A DNA stretch of 64,000 bases from Persicaria tinctoria (GCA_037127255.1 JBANSL010000019.1:13167001-13231000); one strand, 5' to 3'; shown: positions 1-10,747, counted from the first letter of the stretch. Notes: generated by a model from the letters alone, not told the origin. Translations and numbers: made by a program.

Positions 1-700
1 GAGTGAGATCATCTTTTATTGTTGATTTTTATTCATTAATGACATTTGTGATTACACCTCATTAATCACAATCATTTGTGATGACATTGTTTGTTGATGA
101 CATTTTTATTCATACAATTGATAACATATGAGCATAAAATGTGATTACACTTATTGATGACATTTTGATTGATTACATTTAAGAGTCTAATAACATGAAA
201 TACCACACAACATGTCCCCCCCCCCCCCTCATTTTTTCCGAGATTGGGACCGGTTGTGTACCAAAACACAAGCGGAGTTAAAACATGAGGAATACACAAA
301 GAGCAAGGAACCATTTTGTTATTAATGAAAATAGAAAATTACATATCCAATGCACAAAAGGAAGTTAAACTAGTGATTGTATGAGGTCATTAGAATCAGA
401 CAAGCTAGTTAAAGTAAGTGTTTATTAAGCAAGCACCTCAACCAAAAATCAGTGTGCAAAAAACAAATCCGGTAAAAGAAATGAAAGTGGATGATCAAAA
501 AGAAAGTCAAACTCAGTAATTAATGGTCTATAACATGTTCTCCCAGCTCCTTCTGGCATCTTGTGGAAGCATGACAGTAGGAATATGTATATCAACTAGC
601 ATTAGACGTAAGCCAACATTCAGAAAGTAACTATGCCAATATGTGTTTTGGTCAATCAAAAGTCAGTTAACCATTATTTTGATAGAAAAAGAGGAAGCAG
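1..700. other. AT-rich intergenic DNA, no gene recognised
   Basis: No convincing coding frame is visible. Positions 30-185 contain several imperfect, closely spaced copies of short words such as gatgacatt and gtgattacac. A run of about 14 C residues lies at 215-229. These look like low-complexity or decayed repeat DNA. No terminal inverted repeats or target duplication could be paired inside the window. Confidence 0.5.
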
Positions 701-719
701 GAGAATTCGAAAGATTTAC

Positions 720-1500
720 CGTGGGTTGACATTGTGGTTTTTGTTCTATACATGTTGGCTTGTAGCCATAAATCTCATCCATAGCAGAATGCCAACAAGG
801 CTTAGTTCACCAGCTTCCAATGCCTCTTGTAGCAGGTCTGCTGCTATATTAAACCTGAAAGGATAGAGCAAAACTGTATCTTAACAGCAAGATAACATTG
901 AGTTCAAAAGCTCACTTGAATTCGAAAGCAAAATTGAGTGCATAAAAGATTTTTGTTCATTCTCCAAATCAGCAATCTTATCTAACAAACTCTTGGGAGT
1001 TTCATCTCCATCTCCAACATCCTTCATCTCGAAAAAGGGCGCCGGTTACCACAATCCAAAAATCCAATAAAAAGACTCATCAATGAATACTATTTGAGGA
1101 TAACATAAACCTGTTTTTTTTTTTAATTTGAAGTCGACATAAAGGTCTGAACCACCGGTCTTGATCCAATTTCCACCATTCAAGATGACAAATGCCATAC
1201 CAACAAACTTGCCATCTTCGAATTCGAGTTCTAATACCTGAGTTCATCAGAATTAGACAAATGGAATACCATTAATGTTAAGACCATCAAAATTGGCACT
1301 AGCACAACGATAGCTGAAGTAAAAATGAAAAGGTTAGAATGCAAAAAACAAGACAGAAACGCTGAACTAACCATGCTACCCTCGGCATCATGTTCGATCA
1401 GCAGCCAGGTCTTCAAGAAACCAACTGTCACTCGCATTGTCAGCAGTCAGGTCTTCAAGCATGTCAACTCTTTTCCAAAGCAGTAGTAAATGCATTTCAA
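720..1500 (-). pseudogene. Alpha-glucan water dikinase (GWD) gene fragment, broken
   Basis: Three consecutive reading blocks on the minus strand resemble plant GWD, the plastid enzyme that phosphorylates starch. The first (about 1237-1128) has the carbohydrate-binding-type pattern ending GGNWIKTGGSDLYVDF. The second (about 1030-935) reads GDETPKSLLDKIADLEN then QKSFMH. The third (854-720) reads RFNIAADLL...LSLVGILLWMRFMATSQ...NKNHNVNPR. Block order and the intron positions, with an acceptor before RFN and a donor after NVNPR, fit the family. The copy is not functional. A TAG stop lies at 746-748, where the family normally has Trp before Asn-Lys, and the donor expected after QKSFMH is not a GT. 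No kinase or phosphohistidine domain is nearby, so this is an isolated middle piece of a protein of about 1400 residues. A further block at 1437-1380 may belong to it but was not recognised. The family match comes from memory of conserved motifs, not from a search. Confidence 0.72.
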
Positions 1501-1509
1501 ATGGAATCT

Positions 1510-2150
1510 GAAATGCATTTTATTAGATATCATAATACAAACTACCCTCTCCCACCATGACCAGCACGTGCAATCATTTACATGATCATAATCATACTCA
1601 AAACCAAATGAAAGTGGCAAGAAACACTACTTACTACAAACTTATATCACATTTATATTAATTAGTATTATTTCACACATCAACATAAGTTACATCTCAG
1701 TCAGCATGAGCCTTGAACAGTTGAACATAACATATTAAAAGCACCTGGTAAAAAATCATTTGGACTGTGGAACCAAACTCCATATTCTCTCAGCAACAAA
1801 TCACTAGAATAAACCTAAAATTCAATCCACGGATTGCATCTGTAAAAAAATATTCATCCATAGAACAGTGCCTCAATGAAATCAGAAAGGAAGCTCTAGC
1901 TAAGGCAAAGCTTTGTGAATTTTAGATAATTCAATATTTTCTAGAAGCTATCATCATCAATCTTAGATAACTCAATGGCATCAAACAAACTAACTAACAA
2001 CATCAACACAAACCGAACACAACAATCTGACTAAGTAAATTCTTATGTTAAAGATTTGACTTGCTCAAATTTTCATTTTTGAACAATTTAATCATCACCA
2101 AATAAATGAGTTTGTGCAAGGACAGAACTCAGAACAACCTAATACCTCAT
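1510..2150. other. Non-coding AT-rich spacer
   Basis: No long open frame or repeat structure was found. The stretch lies between the GWD fossil and the stop codon of the RING exon, so its distal part may hold the 3' untranslated region of the RING gene. Confidence 0.4.
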
Positions 2151-2151
2151 A

Positions 2152-2469
2152 TTATCTTTTGTTGTAGGAGAGGAAGACTCTAAAAAAATCTTTCTTATTC
2201 AGCTTCTTTCCACATATAGGACATTTTCTTCTGGTAGCAAGGGCAGTCTTGATGCAAGCCTCACAGAAAATATGGCCACATTTCGTTGTCGTTTCTTCAA
2301 CCACTGGCTCCAGGCAAACAGGGCAATTGACTGTAAGATGTTTTGGAGGAGACCGCAGAGCTACCTCTTCTTCACTTTCCTCGTCGTTTTCCACTAGAAA
2401 CAAGTACAGATCAGCAAAGGATCCAGGTTTTCTTACTTTCTCATGTAAAAATGGATTTACCAATGACAT
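2152..2469 (-). CDS. RING-finger (C3HC4) protein, C-terminal exon, RNF4-like E3 ubiquitin ligase
   Basis: The 105-codon frame ends in a textbook RING domain with zinc ligands C49, C52, C64, H66, C69, C72, C83 and C86 (C-X2-C-X11-C-X-H-X2-C-X2-C-X10-C-X2-C). RING domains bind a ubiquitin-conjugating E2 and direct substrate ubiquitination. The spacing and the short tail ending RVFL plus a few residues resemble the plant RNF4-like group, in which the RING is also at the extreme C terminus. An acidic stretch (ENDEESEEE, residues 27-35) precedes it. The first Met is probably not the true start. An upstream exon is expected on the minus strand, and open frames at 3012-3278 are candidates, but I could not join them confidently. 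The substrate is unknown. The gene may be intact or a fragment, since its neighbour at 720-1500 is a fossil. Confidence 0.62.
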   Translation of the reverse strand: MSLVNPFLHEKVRKPGSFADLYLFLVENDEESEEEVALRSPPKHLTVNCPVCLEPVVEETTTKCGHIFCEACIKTALATRRKCPICGKKLNKKDFFRVFLSYNKR

Positions 2470-3510
2470 TCAAATTGCATAGTGCAAATAAAACCTAGAT
2501 GGTATGTTCACTGGACACAAATATCCTGAAGAAAGCAAATTAGCGTTAAATGAAACGTGATGTTGGGCTGTAAACAAGCTTTGCGGTCAACACACACATA
2601 AAGATGTTTCGTAACCAAGTTTGTAAGTTCCACTTTCCAAGTTCACATATGATTTACAGTCAATCACCCTATATAATAACTTAATTTCCAGTAAACAAAA
2701 AGCACTAAGAAATATACCAAGATAACCTGAAAATCTTTGATAACTGATTCCACATTAACTTGTCAGATATTTCATAGATTAGAGAAATTCTAAAGTTGTT
2801 GTCTCTGAGATTAGAGAAACACTGCAGACCAAGGAAGGAGATCTAAAATTTCTTAATTCAAAGCTCTTACCTTACCCAATTCATCGAATTCAAAGCTCTT
2901 ACCTCATCTAGGCATTTCATCGAACACCTTGGATGCAACTCTTACCTCACCCAATTCAAAGATATCCAACACTTTCAAATTTCTCAATCTTGCATCTAGT
3001 GGAAGGAGATCTCAAATCTCCATTATTTTCTTTGATTCCAATTTAACAATTACAACAAATGGAGTAGGAATTACCTTGGAATACTCGAGTTGGGGCTGAT
3101 AGTCCCCCTTCGAAATTGTCCTCCTCCAACTCGTGGCGGCGGCTGAAGCACCTCCGACTCGTGGCCGGAATGGAGAGAGCGAGGACGAGCAAGCCGCCAT
3201 GGGAGCGTGATGAGAAAGAAGAGGGCGAGGCGAGCAAGGTAGGAACGGAGAGATGGATATCAGAGAATGAGGGAGCAAGGAGAGTGAACGAAAGGGCTAA
3301 CTGGCGGATATCAGAGAACGAGGGTAGGAGAAAGGGCTAACTGGCGGAATAAAGATTGAATCCCGATCATAAGCCCTAAAAAAACTTTTTAATTAGCTAA
3401 TGACCTAATTAAAACCTTCTATATGTCTAAAAACGCAATTTTTCTCTTGATAATTCTAATTTTCAAAATACGAAAAATAAAAAATAGGAAATAGGAAATA
3501 ACATATAGAT
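2470..3510. other. Likely upstream part of the RING locus; no firm exon
   Basis: Two overlapping minus-strand frames (3012-3278, 3043-3237) start in GC-richer DNA and reach an AAG-GTAATT donor-like site near 3078, so a first exon is plausible. The block tggcggatatcagagaa...gggctaactggcgga is partly repeated in tandem at 3250-3345. The remainder is AT-rich with no other recognisable content. Confidence 0.3.
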
Positions 3511-3514
3511 AGAA

Positions 3515-3822
3515 TAGGGGTGTGTTTGGTAACCGTAGCTGAATAGATAGCTAAAGCTGAATCATTTATTGTGTAAAATATGTTAAATTAAGCTAGTACT
3601 GTGATTGGTAACCTTAACTAAATGGGTAACTGATAAAAGAGGAGATTTGTATATATAAAAAGAAAAGCTCTGAAAAGCTGGGGTGGGTAGCTGGTGGAAA
3701 TTCAATGATCCAAAACGCTAATTAACTAATAATACTAGCTTTTTTTTTTTAATTTGAAACTATATAATAGTCAAACAAAAAGCTCCAGAACGATACTTGT
3801 GCTGTCAAACACACCCACCCTA
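3515..3822. mobile_element. MITE-like element with GTGTGTTTG inverted ends
   Basis: The left end GGGTGTGTTTGGTAAC (3518-3533) is matched in inverted orientation by gctgtcaaacacaccc (3801-3816), enclosing about 300 bp of non-coding AT-rich DNA. This GTGTTTGG-type end is common in small plant DNA elements. I could not define a clean target duplication, so the superfamily is left open. A hAT element begins 10 bp beyond its right end. Confidence 0.55.
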
Positions 3823-3831
3823 GGTTACATG

Positions 3832-4563
3832 CAGAGTCGGCCCTGGGGGTAGGCCCAAGAGGCGATCGCCTAGGGCCCTCTACCGAGTAGGGCCCCGGAA
3901 AAAAAAATTTATGTTATATATATAACTAAGGTATTGTATATTATTATATTTACACGTAATAAAATATTTATGAAAATTTATACGTCAAAAAAACTCATGT
4001 GTGATGTGACTTTAAATATTTCAAGTCAACGATAAAGAGTCTAAGAAGGTCTCCGTCTTTCAATTTTTGTTATAAATTCAAAAACGAGTAGTTTTTAAGT
4101 AACAACTTATGCTACTTTAATAAATTTATTTAAGTGATTATAGTATTTTATTTGGATAAATTTGCAACGCAATAATATATTTTAAAGTGTTTAACCATAC
4201 TGTTTTACATTCATGGGAAAGAATATAATATTTAAAAAAATATTTGTACTTTTATTTCTCACTAAATTTTTTTAATAGGATTTCTAAGGAAATATAATTA
4301 AAAAAAAGTAAACAAGTATATTAGTAAATCTATAATTCGTAGTATTTTGTTGTGTTATACTGAGAGATTGTATAATACTGAATGTCAGTAAATTTTCCTT
4401 TTAGTGATAAAAATAAAATATGAAATTTATAATTGTTAAATATATATATATAAAAAATTGCATTGTTTGATAATTTTTCTAAAAAATATTATGAATATTT
4501 GTATTAATCAAAAGACTTTTTTTTTAGTAGCCTCGGGCCCCAAAAATCTCAGGGCCGGCCCTG
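3832..4563. mobile_element. Non-autonomous hAT-like element, 8-bp TSD GTTACATG
   Basis: The element begins CAGAGTCGGCCCTG and ends CAGGGCCGGCCCTG, an inverted repeat with few mismatches. It is flanked by perfect copies of GTTACATG (3824-3831 and 4564-4571). An 8-bp duplication with CAGRG-type ends is diagnostic of hAT. The 732-bp interior is AT-rich, has no transposase and carries GGGCCC-rich subterminal sequence. It needs a transposase from elsewhere. The element at 26186-26957 looks related. Confidence 0.9.
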
Positions 4564-4694
4564 GTTACATGTCAAAAATAGGTCTCATGGTCCATACTGA
4601 AACAACCCGCGCCAGCTGCCCAGCCTGACCGGCCATCACGCGACACAGACAAAGGAGGGATTGCGCGGGCAGGCATGCACCCAGCACCCATACG

Positions 4695-5545
4695 TAGGCG
4701 TGGCCACGGGTCAGACCCGGCAGGTCGACGGGTTCGACCCGCCGGGTCAAGGGTCGGGGAAGGGCGACCCGAACCCTAACCCGGGAATTCCACGGGTTGG
4801 CGGGTTCGGGTCGACCCGTTGACCCGCCGGATTCCCAAATTAAAAAAAAATATTTTTTTAAATATTTTTGACTAAAAAAATTTTAAAAAAAAATGATAGG
4901 TAAAGGTTTTTTTTTACATATCACTTTTTATATCCATTTCATTTTAATATGAAGTGGAAAAAAACATGAGAAATTTTATATTTTTATAAAACTTCCTTCA
5001 TCCACTACAATATAAATGTAGGAATATAAAACTTCTCAAACTTTACTTCACTTCAATATAAGAAATATAAGAAATAAAGCTTAAAGTGAAGAGTGAGGGT
5101 TAAGGGATGATGTAGTACACATATATATACATCCATCCCTTTTCATTCTAACTCTCAACTTTCAATGTGGGACAAGAGTCTTGTCCCACATTGAAAGTTG
5201 AGAGAATAGGGGATGTCTTCCAAATCTATAAAAAAGGAAGGGTGGTAGTGCTTTTGACCCACATTGCACATTGCAAACTAGTTTATGTTTATATATTATG
5301 AATTATTCTAAGAATAATATACATAATAATTATTATAAACATAAAAAAAATATTTTTTTCAAAAAAAAAATTGGGATGGCGGGTTGACCCGCCGGATCAT
5401 CGGGTTCAAAATCCCTGACCCTAACCCTAACCCGCAACCCGCCCCCACCAGTTGACCCGGACCCGCCGGGTCAATGACCCGCCGAATCATTGACCCATAT
5501 GACCCGTCGGGTCACGGGTCGACCCGTAACCCGTGGCCACCCCTC
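4695..5545. mobile_element. Non-autonomous hAT-like element rich in GACCCG, 8-bp TSD CCCATACG
   Basis: Ends TAGGCGTGGCCACGGGT and the inverse of ACCCGTGGCCACCCCTC are flanked by CCCATACG on both sides (4687-4694, 5546-5553). Both subterminal regions (4700-4835 and 5375-5540) are packed with gacccg/cgggtc words in both orientations, typical of hAT subterminal arrays that transposase is thought to bind. The 851-bp element has no coding capacity. Its centre holds a perfect inverted repeat at 5152-5204. Sequence on either side of the element would be continuous without it. Confidence 0.9.
5152..5204. repeat. Perfect 26-bp inverted repeat with 1-bp loop
   Basis: The left arm 5152-5177 is the exact reverse complement of 5179-5204, with one base between them. 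The arms begin ctctcaactttcaatgtggg. It lies in the middle of the hAT element at 4695-5545 and could extrude a cruciform or give a hairpin RNA. It might be the fused ends of a smaller nested element. Confidence 0.9.
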
Positions 5546-5553
5546 CCCATACG

Positions 5554-6200
5554 TGCTCGGACATGGACCTGCCTCTGTTGCACTTCCGTCTAAGCTCTGA
5601 TTTCCATTGTGATCTTGGCGGAACTTCTGGCCTTGGCCTCCACGTGTTGGATAACTTGGATTTTAATGTCACATAATTCATTTATGAACTACAGTAGTAA
5701 AATTTAAAGTTAAAAAAAAAGTTGATACTCAAATTTTATATTAAATACAACAAATTAAACTAGATCTTATACAAATAAAATAAAATAAATAAATTTGGGA
5801 AATCAAAATAACAACCCCATATATATTGTTTTTAACTATATATTTGTTTGACCAAAACGCCTTGTATAAACTTGAAAAACCACTGCGCTTACATTGGTAT
5901 GTGATTCAGTCTACCAACCCTTATTTTTTCTTGGATTATTTTCTCATACTATATATGTAATGTAAATATCGGAAAAACACGTACTGGTTTGAGTGGTTAA
6001 TGGTTAATTGTATACGGATCACTGTACTTACTATATAAAGTAAACGTTAAGATAATCCAATCCATGGGCGATCAATTCAAAACCTTCATTGATTAGGTAA
6101 TATATTCAAAACCTTTGTGTTTAAAGTGATCATCTATTACGATAGGATCGATATCGAGTTTACCAAACCACCGAATCCCGGGCCCACTCTGGCTTTCCTG
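5554..6200. other. Upstream region of the Gly/Tyr/His-rich protein gene
   Basis: No coding frame is supported. Positions 5554-5680 continue the pre-insertion sequence left of the hAT element. From 5700 the DNA is AT-rich and leads into the TATA box at 6205, so the proximal few hundred bases are the probable promoter. Confidence 0.45.
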
Positions 6201-6204
6201 TTCC

Positions 6205-6212
6205 TATAAATA
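6205..6212 (+). promoter_or_regulatory. TATA box of the Gly/Tyr/His-rich protein gene
   Basis: TATAAATA stands 102 bp upstream of the ATG at 6314, a normal spacing for a plant gene with a leader of about 70 bases. Confidence 0.65.
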
Positions 6213-6313
6213 CATGCTCTTCTCTTCATCCTAAAATCAACCCACCCTAATTAACCAATTTAATTACCAAGTTAAGAGTTGAAATATAAGGGCGTGTTTG
6301 GTTTGATCCGAAA

Positions 6314-7192
6314 ATGGGGATCCCAAAAGCTTCTCTCCTCCTCGTTGCTCTCCTCTTCAGTGCTGCACTTCTTGTCTCTGCTGGCCGTGAGCTCGCTGAA
6401 ACCCCTGAGAAAAAAGGTGCAGTTTCTCGATCCACATATTTGATCGATCTCCATATCGGTTCTCTTTATCGATTTTAATTTTACTTATGTATCAACTTCT
6501 CGTGTAACGTTCATACATGCACGTAAAACCCCGCCCCATTTTAAAAAAATATATAGTTAAAAAAATTGATAAAAAAAAATTATGTGTTTTTTTTATACCG
6601 AATAAGAGTTTTTATAATTAATAAAAATATGAATATATGAAAATCTTAGTCTATTCTGCACACACCGAAATTTTATTTTCTGATTCCGTACTAGCTTACC
6701 TACCTTACCCTATTTCATTAATTTAGCCCCATGTTAATTATTCTTTGATTATTACTACGTATTACTTTGAGAAACAACTACTTAATTTGCTCTTTGGCTT
6801 TACGACGTCGTATAGAATCCGTGGAGGAGTCAAAGTATGGCCACGGCTACTACCGCGATCCGGACTACTACGATTACCGCCATCACCACCACCACCATCA
6901 CAGGGGCTGGGACCACCACGGCCACCACCCATACTACCCTCCGACTACGGAGAGGAAAGCCCTAGAGAGCTACGATGCGAAGCCCGCCTACTACCCCGGG
7001 TACGGCCGTGGATATGGGCATGAGGGCGGGTATCCATATGGCCACGGATATCCATACGGCCACCCCGGTGGGTATCCTTACGGTCGTCCAGGTGGCTGGT
7101 CTCCTCCTTACGGTCCCCCACGTGGCGGGTATCCGTACCAACATGGCGGTTACCCCGGTTACGGCGGACACTACCCGCCGCAGGGCAACTAA
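6314..7192 (+). CDS. Secreted glycine/tyrosine/histidine-rich protein (cell-wall GRP type), two exons
   Basis: Exon 1 (6314-6416) and exon 2 (6816-7192) join through a phase-1 GT-AG intron into 160 codons (159 residues). Residues 1-24 form a signal peptide (MGIPKASLLLVALLFSAALL then VSAG). The rest has a His run (HHHHHHH) and many Gly-Tyr-Pro-Tyr-Gly repeats (GGYPYGH, GGYPYGR), so mature protein is low-complexity and probably extracellular. Such plant glycine-rich proteins are associated with cell walls or with stress and metal binding; the His clusters would permit metal binding, but that is inference. There is no catalytic domain. A TATA box lies upstream and AATAAA follows the stop at 7200. 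I chose the ATG at 6314 because it alone gives the signal peptide and matches the splice phase. Confidence 0.82.
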
Positions 7193-7199
7193 TTAATGG

Positions 7200-7205
7200 A
7201 ATAAA
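7200..7205 (+). terminator. Polyadenylation signal AATAAA
   Basis: AATAAA overlaps the bases just after the stop codon of the Gly/Tyr/His-rich protein gene. A longer T-rich tract follows. It is a plausible near-upstream element for poly(A) addition. Confidence 0.4.
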
Positions 7206-7414
7206 ATAAGCTTTCATGGAATATACTCTATGTTTTGTGTGTTTTATTATATTATATATGTTTATATTTTAAAATAAGGCTCACTAGCTAGGAGGAACAA
7301 CTACTGTCCGCTCATGTACGTGGCCATATTATGTATGTTTTATCTCAACTTTTATCTATCAATCTTCTATTTTGGGTGTTTTTTTTCCTGCTATAATATT
7401 CTCATAAGTTACAA

Positions 7415-7882
7415 CAACAACAAGTCTAGTATGTCTCGCTCAAAGGAGGGTGATCTGGAGAGTCAGATTGTACGCACCCTTGCTCGTCTGGGTCGAGAGA
7501 GTGTTTCCAAGTAACCAAAATAACAAGACAACAAGAAAATATGATAACACGCCTCCAACAACCGTAAATCAAAAAATAAAAGAAAGAAAACGATGAGAAG
7601 AATGTGCATAAGAAAGTTGTGCTAGAAGGGAAGGGAAGCATGATGCGATAAACGTTGCACTCGACTAGTGTTCGTCAACCCAGATAGCACTCTTCCACTG
7701 CATCATATCGCATGTCATCTCCTCAGTAAGTCCAAGCTCGGTCAGGCCATGTCTAATCATTTCACCCCAACTCTTCTTTGGACGCCCTCTTCCCCGACGA
7801 ATGTCTTCGATAGCCAAGTTGTCACATCTTCGCACCGGCGCACTTGGATCTCTCCTCTGCACATGTCTATAAGAATGTAATT
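7415..7882 (-). mobile_element. 5'-truncated RTE-type LINE remnant with (TTG)n tail and 17-bp TSD
   Basis: The minus-strand frame 7862-7665 reads CDNLAIEDIRRGRGRPKKSW followed by a Trp-rich tail, the typical C-terminal end of plant RTE/LINE polymerases. At the 3' end (low coordinate) is an acaacaacaac run, i.e. a (TTG)n tail on the element strand, as in plant RTE elements. The 17-base attctcataagttacaa occurs on both sides (7398-7414, 7883-7899) and is the target duplication. Only the last few hundred bases of the element inserted. Confidence 0.72.
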
Positions 7883-7899
7883 ATTCTCATAAGTTACAA

Positions 7900-8275
7900 T
7901 GTTTATAAAATTAACGGAACACATTAAATATATTACTCATTTTGAGAATCTGGATCTTCTACACCCTGTCGACCATTTCATTATTGTAGATATAATTTTA
8001 TTTTGAATTTTTTAAACTAAATTATATTAATATGTTACATACACTTATCTTTATATGTTTATGAAGTTTTGTCATGAAAAAATACAATTTAAAAAATATA
8101 CAAAATGTACATAAAAGAAGCCACACGGACAAATAAAATTGTTGTTATATATTTTACAAACGAATAATTACATTCTTATAGACGAATAATCATGAGAAAA
8201 GAAATGAATAATTTTTGTGTAAACAATAAGACATGTTTACACAATAATCAAATATAATAAAAGGTACTTGAAGGA
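7900..8275. other. AT-rich spacer with an inverted copy of the LINE edge
   Basis: No gene is seen. The 21 bases at 8163-8185 (gaataattacattcttata and following) are the reverse complement of 7866-7886 at the 5' junction of the RTE insertion. Confidence 0.4.
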
Positions 8276-8284
8276 TTGATTGCT

Positions 8285-9140
8285 CAGTTTGCTCGACATC
8301 ATGTTTCAACCAAGGATCAGCTTTCCGATGTTCTTACTGAGCCCCTTCCGGTACTCTGCTTCCCTCCTGTGCTCATGAGCTAAGCATTTGCACCCTTGCA
8401 CCAGCTTGAGGGGGGTGTCGGTCAAGAAGCTCATATTCAGTTGTATAGGAATGCATATATGTATAGGAATGCATACATGCAGGGGGGATGCGGTGGCTCA
8501 AGCCCCCCGGAAAGTTTAAAGAAAACAAAAATATAAAATATAAAAAAAATTATATATATAGCAAATAAGGTGCATATGAAACAAAAGAACAATCTAGCAC
8601 AAGTGGTTGAAGGCGGAAGTAAGGCTCAAAGAGATTGGGAGTTTGATTCACCCTTCCACCTTCTGTCCAACCCTTTTTTTAAAATTTTATTTCCCCTTCA
8701 TCACATGCTAGTGCGAGACTTGAGAGAGATAGACAACAAGGCTCGCTTTGTGATTCCAGGTTTGGTGGCCGGTTCGCTCCTCCAGTCCAGGTTCAGTCCC
8801 CGCCTAGAAACAGCAGCAAGCCCCCTGGAAATATTCCTGCCTCCGTCCCTGCATACATGTACTGGGCCTAGTTCACTTGGTAGCCCATGACATTGGCCCA
8901 TAGTATAAATACGTTCTACTCAAGCTGATCTATCCATTCCGTTAATTCTTCATCTTCTTCCCTTTTCTCTATTTTTCAGTTTCGCTCCGTAACAAACTCC
9001 GACAAATTCTCCCTTATATGCTTCTCCATCACCTCGGTCCCTTGTAATTGTCATACAAATTTGCTGATTCACCCCCTATATTATTGGTTTCTTTACCCTA
9101 TTTAGACTTGTTAGCAGGTTTGTTTGGTATCATAGAGCCC
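8285..9140 (+). mobile_element. Copia retrotransposon remnant: polymerase end, PPT, LTR and PBS-like site
   Basis: 8290-8382 encodes QFARHHVSTKDQLSDVLTEP, the C-terminal end of a Ty1/copia RNase H. It is followed by the purine-rich ttgaggggggt and a probable LTR from TG at 8416 to CA near 9116. The site TTGGTATCATAGAGC at 9124-9138 resembles the initiator-methionine tRNA primer-binding site, one base off the usual form. An LTR that follows an RNase H end and is itself followed by a primer site would be expected at a recombination point between tandem or adjacent elements. A hAT element (8480-8851) interrupts the LTR; without it the LTR is about 320 bp. LTR limits are approximate. Confidence 0.6.
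8480..8851. mobile_element. Non-autonomous hAT-like element, 8-bp TSD CATACATG
   Basis: Ends CAGGGGGGATGCGG and the inverse of CGCCTCCGTCCCTG (CAGGGACGGAGGC) are flanked by CATACATG at 8472-8479 and 8852-8859. The 372-bp interior has no transposase frame. It was inserted into the copia LTR described at 8285-9140, so it is the younger of the two. Confidence 0.82.
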
Positions 9141-9785
9141 CGATGCTTGTTCATGTTGTGTTGTTAGAAAGAGAGTTGTTGCAATAGAGGCACTTCATGC
9201 TGAGCTACCTGCAATTTATATATACAATTATAAATTGATGGTGTTGTTTATCCATATGGTTCAAGGTAAATCATTTATATATAAATTAGTAGAAATTTTG
9301 ACTTTTTTTTGGTCCGCAAAGATAGCACTAGCGATTAATTTAGAATGCATTTTGTTAATTGCGAGGAGCTTTTTATGTGTTTTGCTTGCTAGTTTTCAAC
9401 TGTGAAATCAAACTTGGTGCTAAAAAACAAAGGCAAGTCACAAATGTGCACCATACCACATGTGAAAAGCAATCAATATACTATAAGCTTAAGCTTGCCC
9501 ACCCACTTATATACCTATGTCAAGAAATTGATCCATTCAAAATTTGTTCTTATTCAAAGTTTTCAACCACCGCACTATTTGTGAATAAGTATACTTAAAG
9601 TTGGTGAATAAATATACTCTTTTTTTTTAATTGTGGTGTACGTAGATAATTGATTGAAAAAATTGGTAAGCGTTGATATGAAGCTATAAGATCGATGGAG
9701 TAGATACATGCTACTCTTGACTCTTGAGGATAGCTAGCTAGATTTTCGTGAATATATGAAATACTCTAATTTGACTGCATAGATA
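9140..9785. other. Intergenic AT-rich DNA
   Basis: No gene is supported. 9678-9707 is an exact 30-base copy of sequence at 18643-18672, downstream of the DnaJ-like gene. Confidence 0.4.
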
Positions 9786-9793
9786 GACATAGT

Positions 9794-10344
9794 CAGTGGC
9801 GGAGCTAAGATATTCGTTAGGGGTGCTAAAAAAATTTAATGAAATATTTTTTTTTGGTGTATACTTAGTAAGAAGATTTTTTTTAAAAAAATATTGAAAA
9901 AACACTAAAATTGTAATTTTTAATGAGTTTTTTATTTAAATAGTTGAGAGAGTAACCAAAAAATAGAAGAAAAACAAAAAATATAGAAAAAAATCATTAA
10001 ATTATTTTTAAAACAATATTGAAATAAAAGGTTAAATGGACAACGTAAACATAAATATGACATTTTTTAATGGAATAATTGACAGAAACAAAAAAATATG
10101 GAGAGAAATCAAGAATAATAAAGGAAATAAAAAGTGAAAAACTTGAGATTTTAACTCAAGACCTTTTGATTCCCCTTCCTTTCATTTCTTCTTTTATCAC
10201 TTCGGCTAGATATTAATTTTATTTTAAATGTTATTTAAAGATGTTATATTACCTTCAAAATACTAAATATATGCAAAAAAAATTATTTTTTTGCAATTTT
10301 TTTCCGGCTAAGGGGTGCTCGAGCAACCCCTAGCTCCGCCACTG
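9794..10344. mobile_element. Non-autonomous hAT-like element, 8-bp TSD GACATAGT
   Basis: The left end CAGTGGCGGAGCTAAG and right end CTAGCTCCGCCACTG are inverted copies, flanked by GACATAGT on both sides (9786-9793, 10345-10352). CAGTGGCGGAGCTAGG ends are very common in plant genomes. The 551-bp interior is AT-rich with no coding capacity. Confidence 0.92.
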
Positions 10345-10352
10345 GACATAGT

Positions 10353-10747
10353 AGTACGTAATTGCACATTATTATTAATCTAAACAAAACTAAGGCTGTA
10401 AACCATTCTTTTCTATCAGACCACCGGTAAAACCTATCTTCAAATTGGTTTTGGGGTAAGGATATGTCTAGAATTTTGGTAACTATATTATGGGGGAGAA
10501 TGCTTCAGAGTTTCTCTTCCCACCATTTACCACCAATTATATATTCACTTACCTTTTCGTTGATGTCAGCTTCTTAAGTGATTAGACAATATGTTGTCTA
10601 GTATTTCGAATCTTTTCCTATTTAAAAAGGGGGTTGGATTTAATATTGTAATATTTGGAAAATAGTAAGGGTAAAATAGTAACTAGCAATTGGTGATCTT
10701 TTTGTTTGGGGACTAGCTTTGAGATAAGGTTGCCACTTCCCACGGGT
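10353..10747 (+). other. Original upstream DNA of the DnaJ-like gene
   Basis: This stretch was contiguous with 18132 onward before the LINE inserted. It contains no long frame and is the likely ancestral promoter/leader region of the gene at 18176. The 16 bases at 10748-10763 are the left target duplication of that insertion. Confidence 0.5.

Noticed and set aside
5414..5435. Telomere-like accctaaccctaaccc
   Set aside because: Only two to three CCCTAA units, not the plant CCCTAAA repeat, and they are part of the aaccc/gacccg-rich end of a hAT element.
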